A DNA stretch of 64,000 bases. Origin: Bacteroidales bacterium (GTDB taxonomy: Bacteria > Bacteroidota > Bacteroidia > Bacteroidales > UBA932). The notes under the pieces are model-generated. The model made no database searches. It was not told the origin of the DNA and worked only from the letters and a program-made list of their open reading frames with translations. Below, one piece after another: positions 8,526 through 15,866 of the stretch. The position numbers were made by a program, and so were the translations under genes. Numbering within the stretch: the first letter of the stretch is position 1; every line of letters begins with the position of its first letter. Where the stretch lies: positions 62,001 through 126,000 of the forward strand of contig JAGBVR010000014.1 in NCBI GenBank assembly GCA_017630215.1, given 5' to 3'.

Positions 8526-9329
8526 TCAGCGACTAATACTATCACTCGCATTGATAGGCTTATCACCCCAGTAGTATGACCTCAGCACACCTTCCTGATC
8601 AATATAGAATGGCTGCCTGCAGTCAAGACAATATGCTCGATCTCCTATTCGGACCGGATGCAGCTCCTGCTGAGAATGGCCGAATATCTGGATGACATCA
8701 TTCCATGGGAGAGATTTCTCGCTCACATATTCATCGAGATCCGTCCAGATCATACTTCCGTCAAGGTAGCGTCCGCCTCGTCCATATCCTATTTGCGCCA
8801 GTATCCGCAATAGTGCATCATTATGAACATCATTCTTATAAATCCGCAATCCATTGTCGAGCCTTGCCAGAACCTTTTCGGGGTCTGATATATCTGCACC
8901 GAAGTAGTGTACGTTATTCTGCAACCAATATTTGGAAATTCCCGCATGGCTGAACAAGAAACGTTTCCCATTAACCTCAGTCAGATATGCCAGCTCAAAC
9001 AGATCGTAATTCTCACGAAAGAACTTCCGATAAAAGGGAGCCTGTTTGTAGTCGTACCTATGCTCACACAAGCGCCGATTCAGCATATAACTGCTATCGT
9101 GATTACCTATCAGCAGATGTACACGGCCCGGATGCTGTTTCTTGACTTCCACCAATTCCTTCAATGGGGCAAAGACTCCCTTTTCATGAAGCTCATCACC
9201 TGGATATGGATCAAGATAATCACCAAGGCATACAATCTCAGCACCATCATCAACTGCTTCACATAAAGCTTTTTTATAAAAGGTCCTGCCGTGAATGTCC
9301 GGCAGGATAAGTATTTTCGGATTTATCAT
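8526..9329 (-). CDS. Calcineurin-like phosphoesterase (PPP type)
   Basis: A 267-residue metallophosphoesterase. All metal-site motifs are present in order: DIHG (Asp11, His13), GDYLD (Asp37), GNHD (Asn76, His77), SHAG, and GHSQ near residue 216. The DIHG-GDxxD-GNHD spacing resembles PPP-type protein phosphatases and the phosphatase modules of RNA-repair enzymes. Substrate unknown. The start overlaps the stop of the 65-residue gene as ATGA (9326-9329), so the two are probably translationally coupled. It lies in a run with an RNA ligase and a second phosphoesterase. Confidence 0.9.
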   Translation of the reverse strand: MINPKILILPDIHGRTFYKKALCEAVDDGAEIVCLGDYLDPYPGDELHEKGVFAPLKELVEVKKQHPGRVHLLIGNHDSSYMLNRRLCEHRYDYKQAPFYRKFFRENYDLFELAYLTEVNGKRFLFSHAGISKYWLQNNVHYFGADISDPEKVLARLDNGLRIYKNDVHNDALLRILAQIGYGRGGRYLDGSMIWTDLDEYVSEKSLPWNDVIQIFGHSQQELHPVRIGDRAYCLDCRQPFYIDQEGVLRSYYWGDKPINASDSISR

Positions 9330-9523
9330 GACCGGGCGGGTGGATTAGTCTTGAAATAAATGGCGGCGCGGGCACCCTCCATGAAGTCGCATATACACGA
9401 CTCCACAGCATCATTATGTTCCTCAGGGTCAACGATTGTTCCTTCCGCATATTCTCTTGCCTGTGCGAGGAGCTCGGGATAAATCTGACAGAACTCCTCA
9501 AGTGTTGGTTTGCTGTTTTTCAT
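9326..9523 (-). CDS. Small acidic hypothetical protein (65 aa)
   Basis: A 65-residue protein, MKNSKPTLEEFCQIYPELL at the start, mostly helical by composition and acidic in the middle (DPEEHNDAVESCICDFMEG). No known domain recognised. The ATGA overlap with the downstream phosphoesterase supports it as a real gene. An accessory subunit for the phosphoesterase is possible but is inference only. Confidence 0.6.
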   Translation of the reverse strand: MKNSKPTLEEFCQIYPELLAQAREYAEGTIVDPEEHNDAVESCICDFMEGARAAIYFKTNPPARS

Positions 9524-9577
9524 AATACTTTGTAATCAATTGTTTATTATAATTAATGATGGTGTTTGTTATATAAT

Positions 9578-9784
9578 TTACCAGCATGAGTAATCAGTTA
9601 TATCTTTTTCTGCACCACATACATTGCACTTACATATTAAACGGGAACCTATACCTGTTTCTGTAGTCTGGAGAGTAATTTTATCTCTGTCAGATGTTTT
9701 ACAAACACAAAGTCTATGGCATTCACAAAAGCTATTGTACTCTTCCCGTTCTTTATTTGTCATCCTAACGTCAACTTCTAACAT
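9578..9784 (-). CDS. Small Cys-rich protein, zinc-ribbon-like (68 aa)
   Basis: A short protein, MLEVDVRMTNKEREEYNSF at the start, with Cys at FCECHRLCVC and CKCNVCGAEKD; the C-terminal CxCxxC followed by Gly looks like a zinc knuckle. It begins 16 bases after the stop of the phosphoesterase gene at 9801. A shorter start (MTNKEREEY, 9763) is also possible; the open frame reaching 10024 overlaps the upstream gene and is not the start. Function unknown; nucleic-acid or protein binding is conceivable. Confidence 0.55.
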   Translation of the reverse strand: MLEVDVRMTNKEREEYNSFCECHRLCVCKTSDRDKITLQTTETGIGSRLICKCNVCGAEKDITDYSCW

Positions 9785-9800
9785 AATATCACTTATATAT

Positions 9801-10565
9801 TTACACCTCAATAAACTTCCATCCATCAAAACCATACTCATGCTCGCCGCACTGAACATATCCCAGCTGATTGCAGACGACCTTGGTTCCGTTGATTTCT
9901 GTATCGATATTGGTATGGGAGTGACCATATATCCACACATCAATCCTGCTGTCAGCGATATAGTCATGCAGGTCCACCGCAAATGCAGTATTGAGAGGGC
10001 TCTTCTTATGATGCGGTGCAACAACTGCCATTGTAGGGAGATGATGAGTCACCACCACAATATGCTTTGCATCACTCTCCGCAACACTCTTCTTGATGAA
10101 GGCAAGACATTTCTCATGCTCATCATTAAAGTGCCCCGGCAAAAACACCTTCCCTCCATATCTGATCTGATAAAAGTCATTCATGCCCTGCCAGATAGTG
10201 AATTCATTTGCAGGATTGATGCGTGACCACAAAGTCGAAAGAACAAAGTCAGTATCATCAACACGGACCACCTTATTCTGGTAATAGTGGACGTTCGGGA
10301 AAATCTCTCGGCTCCAGCTGTCGCCATTCTCCAGCACATCCCCGAAACCGTAGTATTCATGATTTCCTGGCACCAAGAATACCTCACGGTAATTCTCTGA
10401 AGCCCATTCCCAGAACTTACTGTTAGGGAGATTCTTGTCTCGTAAGTAAGCAATGTCGCCTGCCAACACAAGAACATCACCAGTTACTTCAAAAGGAATT
10501 TCCTTTACATATTTTGAATTGCCTGACAGCTCCAAATGCAAGTCAGACGCGTATTGTATCTTCAT
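9801..10565 (-). CDS. Calcineurin-like phosphoesterase
   Basis: A 254-residue metallophosphoesterase with the full motif set: SDLHLE (Asp8, His10), LAGDIA, VPGNHEYYG, VTHHLPT and YGHSHTNID. The last two are the HxxH/GHxH metal ligands of class III phosphodiesterases. It differs from the other complete enzyme of this cluster (DIHG type), so this is not a simple gene duplication. It is encoded 78 bases downstream of the RNA ligase stop and probably co-transcribed with it. Substrate unknown; end-healing of RNA is one possibility raised by the neighbour. Confidence 0.9.
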   Translation of the reverse strand: MKIQYASDLHLELSGNSKYVKEIPFEVTGDVLVLAGDIAYLRDKNLPNSKFWEWASENYREVFLVPGNHEYYGFGDVLENGDSWSREIFPNVHYYQNKVVRVDDTDFVLSTLWSRINPANEFTIWQGMNDFYQIRYGGKVFLPGHFNDEHEKCLAFIKKSVAESDAKHIVVVTHHLPTMAVVAPHHKKSPLNTAFAVDLHDYIADSRIDVWIYGHSHTNIDTEINGTKVVCNQLGYVQCGEHEYGFDGWKFIEV

Positions 10566-10643
10566 AATATTTCTCTTTTAAAATTGCGACTCTTACATAC
10601 TCTGAACGAGATTTGCAGATTTTGCAAGAGTCGCCTCTTCATC

Positions 10644-11669
10644 CTAGTGTACAGTCATATACACATTCTTGACAAGCGAAGAAATCATCTTGTTCAACTC
10701 CTTGTTGAAGATCTTGATTTCAGACTTGTCGATGACATTATACAATGCAGAGTGCTCCTTGAGGAAATCCTCTACCACGTCATACGACATCTCCTTGATC
10801 AGCTTACCAAGGTCTGCCGGCATACGGACTTCTCCGATGTGACTTACCACATTGGCAAGGCGGTTCTCATTGACATATAATGCGAGATTTTCAATCAGTT
10901 CCGCCAACTCCTTGCAATACTCCACTGGAGCTTCCAGCTGCCTGTTCCTTCTCTTCACACTCTTGTTCTCCGCAAAGCGGGCATTCTTGCTCTTGATCAA
11001 AGCCCTGCTTCCGGTACGCAGGTAATGTGGAGTTACAGGTCTGATTACGATACCCTCGCAGATATTGTCCTCGATTGCCGGATAACCAAGCCACTCTGCA
11101 ATCTTGCTCTGGAACTCATTAGGATATGCAAGGCATTCGTCAAGAGTTCCCTTGAAGAGTGGCTTGGCATAGAAGAAGCCCTCTGACTCAAACAGTCCCT
11201 CAGCCTGATCCACTGACAGGTAGTAGCCACCATCGTTAGTGAACACATAGATATCAAATCCGTAGAACTCGTGGTCAGGTGCATAGTAGACACCCTTCTG
11301 GATCATAGTAAGACGGCCGACCCTCTGCACATCCGGATGCGGATATGAACCGCCGAACAACTCACCGAAGACAGAGACAGACTGCATGTCTGGGCAATCC
11401 TGCTTCAAATGGTTGAACAGAGAAATCACCTTCTCCTTGTACTCATCGACAAGCTCCTGATAGTCGTAGAACTTCTCGTCATCCTCAAGGATTGAGGTCC
11501 TCTTTGCAAACTTCACATCGTTACCGTCACACAGGAAGCTGGTATTGGTACCGTGTACCTTCTCCTGGACCACCCACTGCATATCAGCAGGAACCTGCTC
11601 CCTAACCTGATCCAGATAATCCTTATAAAAATGGTTCTCAATAGAACTGTACTTCTTAAATTCAATCAT
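10644..11669 (-). CDS. RNA ligase, T4 Rnl2 type
   Basis: A 341-residue nucleotidyltransferase. Seen: motif I EKVHGTNTSF with the AMP-accepting Lys37, matching KxHG of T4 Rnl2; a motif III-like block SVFGELFGGSY; motif IV CEGIVIRP; and motif V ALIKSKNARF. The enzyme class seals 3'-OH/5'-phosphate breaks in RNA using ATP. The C-terminal domain is helical and not assigned. The Met at 11669 (MIEFKKYSS) is preferred over 11708, because it places the lysine as in Rnl2. It heads a minus-strand cluster with two phosphoesterases and two small genes, which suggests an RNA end-repair cassette. Confidence 0.92.
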   Translation of the reverse strand: MIEFKKYSSIENHFYKDYLDQVREQVPADMQWVVQEKVHGTNTSFLCDGNDVKFAKRTSILEDDEKFYDYQELVDEYKEKVISLFNHLKQDCPDMQSVSVFGELFGGSYPHPDVQRVGRLTMIQKGVYYAPDHEFYGFDIYVFTNDGGYYLSVDQAEGLFESEGFFYAKPLFKGTLDECLAYPNEFQSKIAEWLGYPAIEDNICEGIVIRPVTPHYLRTGSRALIKSKNARFAENKSVKRRNRQLEAPVEYCKELAELIENLALYVNENRLANVVSHIGEVRMPADLGKLIKEMSYDVVEDFLKEHSALYNVIDKSEIKIFNKELNKMISSLVKNVYMTVH

Positions 11670-11789
11670 AATTCGAATAGTTGTTTTTGTTACACTTTTG
11701 GCTTTCACAAGCCATCAAATATTACCCCGGGATTTACTGATATCGAGGCAAATCTATGAAACAAAAATCAAATATAAAACATTGATTTT

Positions 11790-11890
11790 CAACGACTTTT
11801 TGCTTATATATAAATATATAATATACTATAAGATTACTATATATATTTATATATAAAACTTATACTAAATCTTAGTATAGCATCTATATA
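11790..11890. other. Very AT-rich intergenic tract with dyads
   Basis: A stretch dominated by TATA/ATAT steps, containing the perfect dyad TATACTAA-ATC-TTAGTATA at 11861-11879. It lies in the gap between the RNA ligase and the decayed phosphoesterase; no gene is seen. It may hold the cassette's promoter or regulator sites. Confidence 0.4.
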
Positions 11891-11946
11891 GCCGCCGGTT
11901 TTCGGATCAAATTTGCCTCTTCAATGTGCCAACACAGGACACATGA

Positions 11947-12264
11947 TTATCTCACTTCCGAGCGATAGTTCTGTTTTGCGTATTGGTGAAAAGGGCAGGC
12001 GGTAGGCTTGACAGTCAGATTGAGGATCTGCGCCGTAGTCTTGAAATAGTTGGAGTATGCCCTTATGGAACCGTCATGATTGCCCTGTATGAGAAATTTC
12101 TGTCCTGGAAGCTTTTCCAGCAGATGACGGGCATCTTCGCTCTTGAAGAATGTGAGGTCGCCTAGAATATAATCTACCTCCTGAGCGAAAGGACGGTTTG
12201 GTTGGTGCTGTAGTATGTTAGTGTGACTAAAGTGAAGGTCTGCGGTAAAAAGTATCTTGTTCAT
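11947..12264 (-). pseudogene. Decayed calcineurin-like phosphoesterase
   Basis: A 105-residue frame with the start MNKILFTADLHFSHTNIL and the motifs DLHFSH, ILGDLTF and IQGNHDGS, typical of the short phosphoesterases that begin with TSDLHFGH. The segment between NRPF and YILGD appears to have lost about 20 residues compared with the usual spacing, and the protein ends before the HxxP and GHxH ligands with an unrelated tail. I therefore call it a pseudogene. The start could be extended to 12306, but that stretch is Lys/Arg-rich and unlike the family. Confidence 0.65.
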
Positions 12265-12482
12265 GATCATCGTCGATTTCTTTCGCATTCGCTTCAGCGA
12301 CTTCATCGATTGCGAAGCCGCTTTCGCTTGAAGGCTCCTGGGTTAATGGTAAATGTTTCACGGATGCAGGGTCCCTGCGTCATCGGGGCTATCACCGATA
12401 GCCATTCAGATGTTCTGATTGTCTGTTTCATTTTTGATTGAATGATTTTGATTGTTAATATTTCGTGGATAATAACGGGCAC

Positions 12483-12516
12483 AAAAAAAAGAGGCGCCGC
12501 TTTGTTGCGACACCTC
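12483..12516 (-). terminator. Intrinsic terminator of a small transcription unit
   Basis: On the minus strand, GAGGTGTCGC and GCGGCGCCTC pair (two mismatches) around a 6-base loop and are followed by eight U. It is the only strong terminator in the 620-base gap 12307-12928, and sits about 175 bases downstream of a good minus-strand promoter. Confidence 0.7.
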
Positions 12517-12543
12517 CATATATAGTCTTGACAGATCTATCTA

Positions 12544-12642
12544 TCAGTTACCACTACAATGAGCATATCGCACTCTACAACCCAGGATCCATCCTGTGCT
12601 GACTTTCGGTTCAAGTGTAATTATGTTCATTGAATATCTCAT
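12544..12642 (-). other. Possible small ORF or small RNA between promoter and terminator
   Basis: A 32-codon frame (MRYSMNIITLEPKVSTGW at the start) lies between the promoter at 12665-12694 and the terminator at 12483-12516. The overlapping +1 frame of the same RNA reads SAQDGSWVVECDMLIVVV before a stop at 12537-12539 and looks more protein-like than the end of the first frame. Either this is an old frameshifted small gene, a programmed-frameshift peptide, or a small RNA of about 175 nt with no product. No family recognised. Confidence 0.35.
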
Positions 12643-12664
12643 GGTTTTTCTTGGTTTGCGGATG

Positions 12665-12694
12665 CAAATGTAGAGACTTTTTCCTTATCTCAAA
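12665..12694 (-). promoter_or_regulatory. Strong minus-strand promoter in the island gap
   Basis: On the minus strand, TTTG (12691-12694) and TACATTTG (12665-12672) are separated by 18 bases. This fits the Bacteroidetes -33/-7 promoter well. The predicted start is near 12658. Confidence 0.6.
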
Positions 12695-12782
12695 CACTTC
12701 CAAGCAACTTTTTTCATGGCCCAAATCGCTTATATCTAAAGATATAAAGTTTTTTCTTGAAGCCTCATTCTCTTGAGTAAAG

Positions 12783-12798
12783 TATCGTTATAACGATA
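12783..12798. repeat. 16-bp perfect palindrome
   Basis: TATCGTTATAACGATA is its own reverse complement. A second dyad, TATATCT-AA-AGATATA, lies about 40 bases before it. Both are in the non-coding stretch after the TOTE gene and may be protein-binding sites. Confidence 0.6.
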
Positions 12799-12830
12799 GT
12801 TTTATAATTATAATCTTTACGTAAAACCTT

Positions 12831-12930
12831 AACTCACGAATTTGTGGGAAAATCACAAATTTTCGAGTTAAAGTCTCAAAACCGCAAACTCAACTCACTT
12901 TTATGTGAAATTTTCACATATTTGGCAATT
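12831..12930. repeat. Two tandem 39-base palindromic repeats
   Basis: Copy 1 (12831-12869) and copy 2 (12892-12930) start with AACTCAC, carry GTG at bases 14-16 and CAC at 24-26, and end in a GTT/ATT close. Each can form a hairpin: AATTTGTG/CACAAATT in copy 1 and TATGTGAA/TTCACATA in copy 2. The loops differ while pairing is kept, suggesting selection on structure. Copy 2 overlaps the stop codon of the TOTE gene (12929-12931). Confidence 0.65.
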
Positions 12931-15853
12931 AAGATTGCAGAACAGCAAACTCTAGAAGTTCTTCGGCTATTGCCGGATTACTGATACGCATCAGGCTGTC
13001 GTCTTCCTTTTCATTGGACAGGAGAGTCATGCTACCATACCAGACAAGCGACTTATCTATGATTGCAAAGCGCTCACGGTATTTATGACGTGTGATTACG
13101 TTGACACCAGCAGAAATCAGATGCTCAATATGGGATTTATGCTGGTCTCGTCCATCCTCTGGATAATCTTCCGGATCTAATGTCAACACCACAACAGACA
13201 CACCTTTTATCTGCAGACATTCACTCTCAGCACATAGCCAGTTGACCTTTCTAAAACTGAATGACGGGCTGGATATAACTACACTTCCTACAGCAGAAAT
13301 TACATCCTTTTCAAATATATCGAAGTAGCTTTGACTATCGAATATAGAATTTGTAATCTTCTGTTTATCAATTATTTCAGAGCAAACCTCATATCCAATC
13401 TTTTTATATGCTCTCAAACGCTTATAGTACATCCTCTTAAGGGTCGGAACATGCTGATCTATATAGTCAAAGATGATGGCATCCTTCTTTCCTTCATAAT
13501 CACGATTCAGACGACCGGCATGCTGCTCGACATTACCCTCAAACGAAATAGGCATTGCAAGAAGCATCGTGTCAAGACGTGGGTAGTTGAAGCCCTCACT
13601 CACATACTGGCCTATGGCAACAAGAATAATACTTTCATCCGCTCTTACAGCGGCCATATCTTCTCGTATAGCCGCTCGTTCCTTCAGACTTTTACCTCCC
13701 TGAAGCAAGAACACATGATCAGCTGAGCCTTGAAGCATATCATATAATTTCTGCGCATGCTCCTTGTATTTGGTCATAACAACAGGAGTGCGTCCACGCT
13801 TTACACAATCTATTGTATCAGAGACAATCTGTATATTACGCAGTTCGCTTTGCATGATGAGGCGGTAATAATCTGCCGGATTCCTATCCTCTGACTGATT
13901 CAGATCCACCAATCTGGTAAAACGCGGGTAAATGTAATGACCTATTCCCTGCTTCTGAGCCCTTTCCTTTGCTGTATATCTATGTCGAATAGGGCCAAGC
14001 TGCATAAACATCTTCTTGTCCTGCTTATCACCACGGTTAATCGTTGCTGACATTCCGTAGATATACCTTGCAGTAACCGCTCTTAACACGTTTTCGTGGG
14101 TTACAGCTGCTGCATGATGACACTCATCAACGATAACCATTCCATAGTTGCGCACCAGTTCGTTTATATTATCCTCCCTGCCGAGAGAAGTGATCATTGC
14201 AATGTCAATTATTCCTGTGGTCGCGTCCTTTTGAGAAGAGAATGTACCTATCAATGAACTGCGCTTCTTGACACGTCCTTTGGGAGTCGTGTAAGTCGGA
14301 AGTTCTTCATTTATAGTCAGGAATGAGTTCAGGTCCTTAATCCAGTTGTTCATGATCTCAACATTATGAACGAGAACCAAGGCATTCACCTTTTTCTTTG
14401 CAATCAGATATGCACCCAAGACAGTTTTTCCAAATGCTGTGGCTGCTGCAAGAACTCCGATGTCGTTATACAACATCTTCTTTGCTGCCACCTGCTGCTC
14501 CGGATAGAGGACGCCGTTGAAATGGACATCTATTTTACGTCCTTTCTGTCGTTTATCAACTACATCATACAGAACACCTGCGCCGGACAGTTGGGATATC
14601 AATTCATCATAGCAACCTCGAGGGATAACGATATATTCTCCTTCGTCATAGCCGTTGTATACGATTCGCGGAGTGTCCTTTGTGGAGAAGCCCAGTTTGA
14701 GAGTCTGGAAGAACTGCGGATTTGAATAGGCTGCAATCCTTCTGATTGCATTCTGCATACGGTCTTTAAGTCCTTTCTTATTGACATATATACCATCAGA
14801 GAGCACAATCTTTACAGCACCCTCTGCATCTTCAGCATGGAATTCTCTCTTCGTCGAAGCAGGACTTTGTCCAAAAAGAAGAGACGGCTGGCCAGCAGCA
14901 GTATCTTCTACTATATCATTCTGGAATATGGACATCGTGTCATCGTCAGGACACCATAGCTTTATGAAATCATCAACCTCTTTCTCGCTCAATTTTCTAG
15001 TCTCACGGAGGTGCTTCCACTGATCCTTATATGTATTCCAGGATTCATCAACAAATGCGCTATTACCGTTTCTAAGAGCACGGCCTTGAAGAGGTAAAGC
15101 AATCAGATTGCCAAGCTTGCCTTCAGGAAGGGAGTCCTGCATAGGCATCATTCTGTCATAGTAAGTGAAGTTCTTCAAACTTACAGACTCAGCCCCTTTT
15201 CTCAGTAGTGCCTCACCGAATTTTCGTGCCTTAGATGCCTGAATTGGATCACTGAAGAAGATCCATACATGAGCACCTCGCCCCGAACGGGACCTCTCAA
15301 CAAGAGTATCAACACCCAAGATAGTACACATCTGCCGGAGGGCATTCACTTCCTGTTCCCATCCCTTTGATGGCTCTGCCTCCTCATCATGATTATCGAA
15401 ATCGAAGACCAGGAACCAGCATGTACCATCAGGAAACAATGGATATAGGCCCACTACATCGCCACAATCTTCTCTATTTCCCTGCAAGTGATCAAGAATA
15501 ACCTTACCTCTCAATTCTGTATAATCTCTCGAAGGACAATCTTGGCATTTTATCTTGACACCACTCCTTTTAGGACAGATTCCTGGCTTCCAGAAATAAT
15601 TACACTGTGTATAGTAGCCTTGACCATTACGTGCTCTCTGCGCATAAACATCCCTTCGTCCCTTAAAATAAGAATACAAGAGACTTGCATGTTCCGGGCC
15701 CAGTTCAGGAAAGACAATATCTCCAACATCAGACTGCAAAACTCTGAGATGAGCCTCATAATCATAGCTTATCCCATTCTCATCCAACAACTTCTTGAAA
15801 TATTGGATTTGAGACTCTAGATTGGAGATGTATTTATCCTTACAATCCATCAT
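12929..15853 (-). CDS. TOTE-type primase, superfamily 2 helicase and PLD-like protein
   Basis: A 974-residue multidomain protein. Residues 1-60 are coiled coil. A Cys cluster (CNYFWKPGICPKRSGVKIKC onward, about 85-110) precedes an archaeo-eukaryotic primase core with FDFDNHD near 150, GRGAHVWIFF near 195 and LPLQGRALRNG, as in TOTE conflict-system primases. A helicase follows: TAFGKT (Walker A, about 470), VDECHH (about 575), MSATI (about 603), QHAGRLNRD (about 778). The last ~90 residues resemble a phospholipase-D nuclease (RERFAIIDKSLVWYGSM), but Arg occupies the position where HxK would give His. It starts 13 bases after the DUF1016 nuclease stop. A defence role is likely by family knowledge. 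Confidence 0.88.
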   Translation of the reverse strand: MMDCKDKYISNLESQIQYFKKLLDENGISYDYEAHLRVLQSDVGDIVFPELGPEHASLLYSYFKGRRDVYAQRARNGQGYYTQCNYFWKPGICPKRSGVKIKCQDCPSRDYTELRGKVILDHLQGNREDCGDVVGLYPLFPDGTCWFLVFDFDNHDEEAEPSKGWEQEVNALRQMCTILGVDTLVERSRSGRGAHVWIFFSDPIQASKARKFGEALLRKGAESVSLKNFTYYDRMMPMQDSLPEGKLGNLIALPLQGRALRNGNSAFVDESWNTYKDQWKHLRETRKLSEKEVDDFIKLWCPDDDTMSIFQNDIVEDTAAGQPSLLFGQSPASTKREFHAEDAEGAVKIVLSDGIYVNKKGLKDRMQNAIRRIAAYSNPQFFQTLKLGFSTKDTPRIVYNGYDEGEYIVIPRGCYDELISQLSGAGVLYDVVDKRQKGRKIDVHFNGVLYPEQQVAAKKMLYNDIGVLAAATAFGKTVLGAYLIAKKKVNALVLVHNVEIMNNWIKDLNSFLTINEELPTYTTPKGRVKKRSSLIGTFSSQKDATTGIIDIAMITSLGREDNINELVRNYGMVIVDECHHAAAVTHENVLRAVTARYIYGMSATINRGDKQDKKMFMQLGPIRHRYTAKERAQKQGIGHYIYPRFTRLVDLNQSEDRNPADYYRLIMQSELRNIQIVSDTIDCVKRGRTPVVMTKYKEHAQKLYDMLQGSADHVFLLQGGKSLKERAAIREDMAAVRADESIILVAIGQYVSEGFNYPRLDTMLLAMPISFEGNVEQHAGRLNRDYEGKKDAIIFDYIDQHVPTLKRMYYKRLRAYKKIGYEVCSEIIDKQKITNSIFDSQSYFDIFEKDVISAVGSVVISSPSFSFRKVNWLCAESECLQIKGVSVVVLTLDPEDYPEDGRDQHKSHIEHLISAGVNVITRHKYRERFAIIDKSLVWYGSMTLLSNEKEDDSLMRISNPAIAEELLEFAVLQS

Positions 15854-15866
15854 CTACTTAATGATT

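Noticed and set aside
9785..10024. Long 148-residue version of the small Cys-rich protein
   Set aside because: The added part overlaps the phosphoesterase gene in another frame and is unlike a protein; the Met at 9784 is the sensible start.
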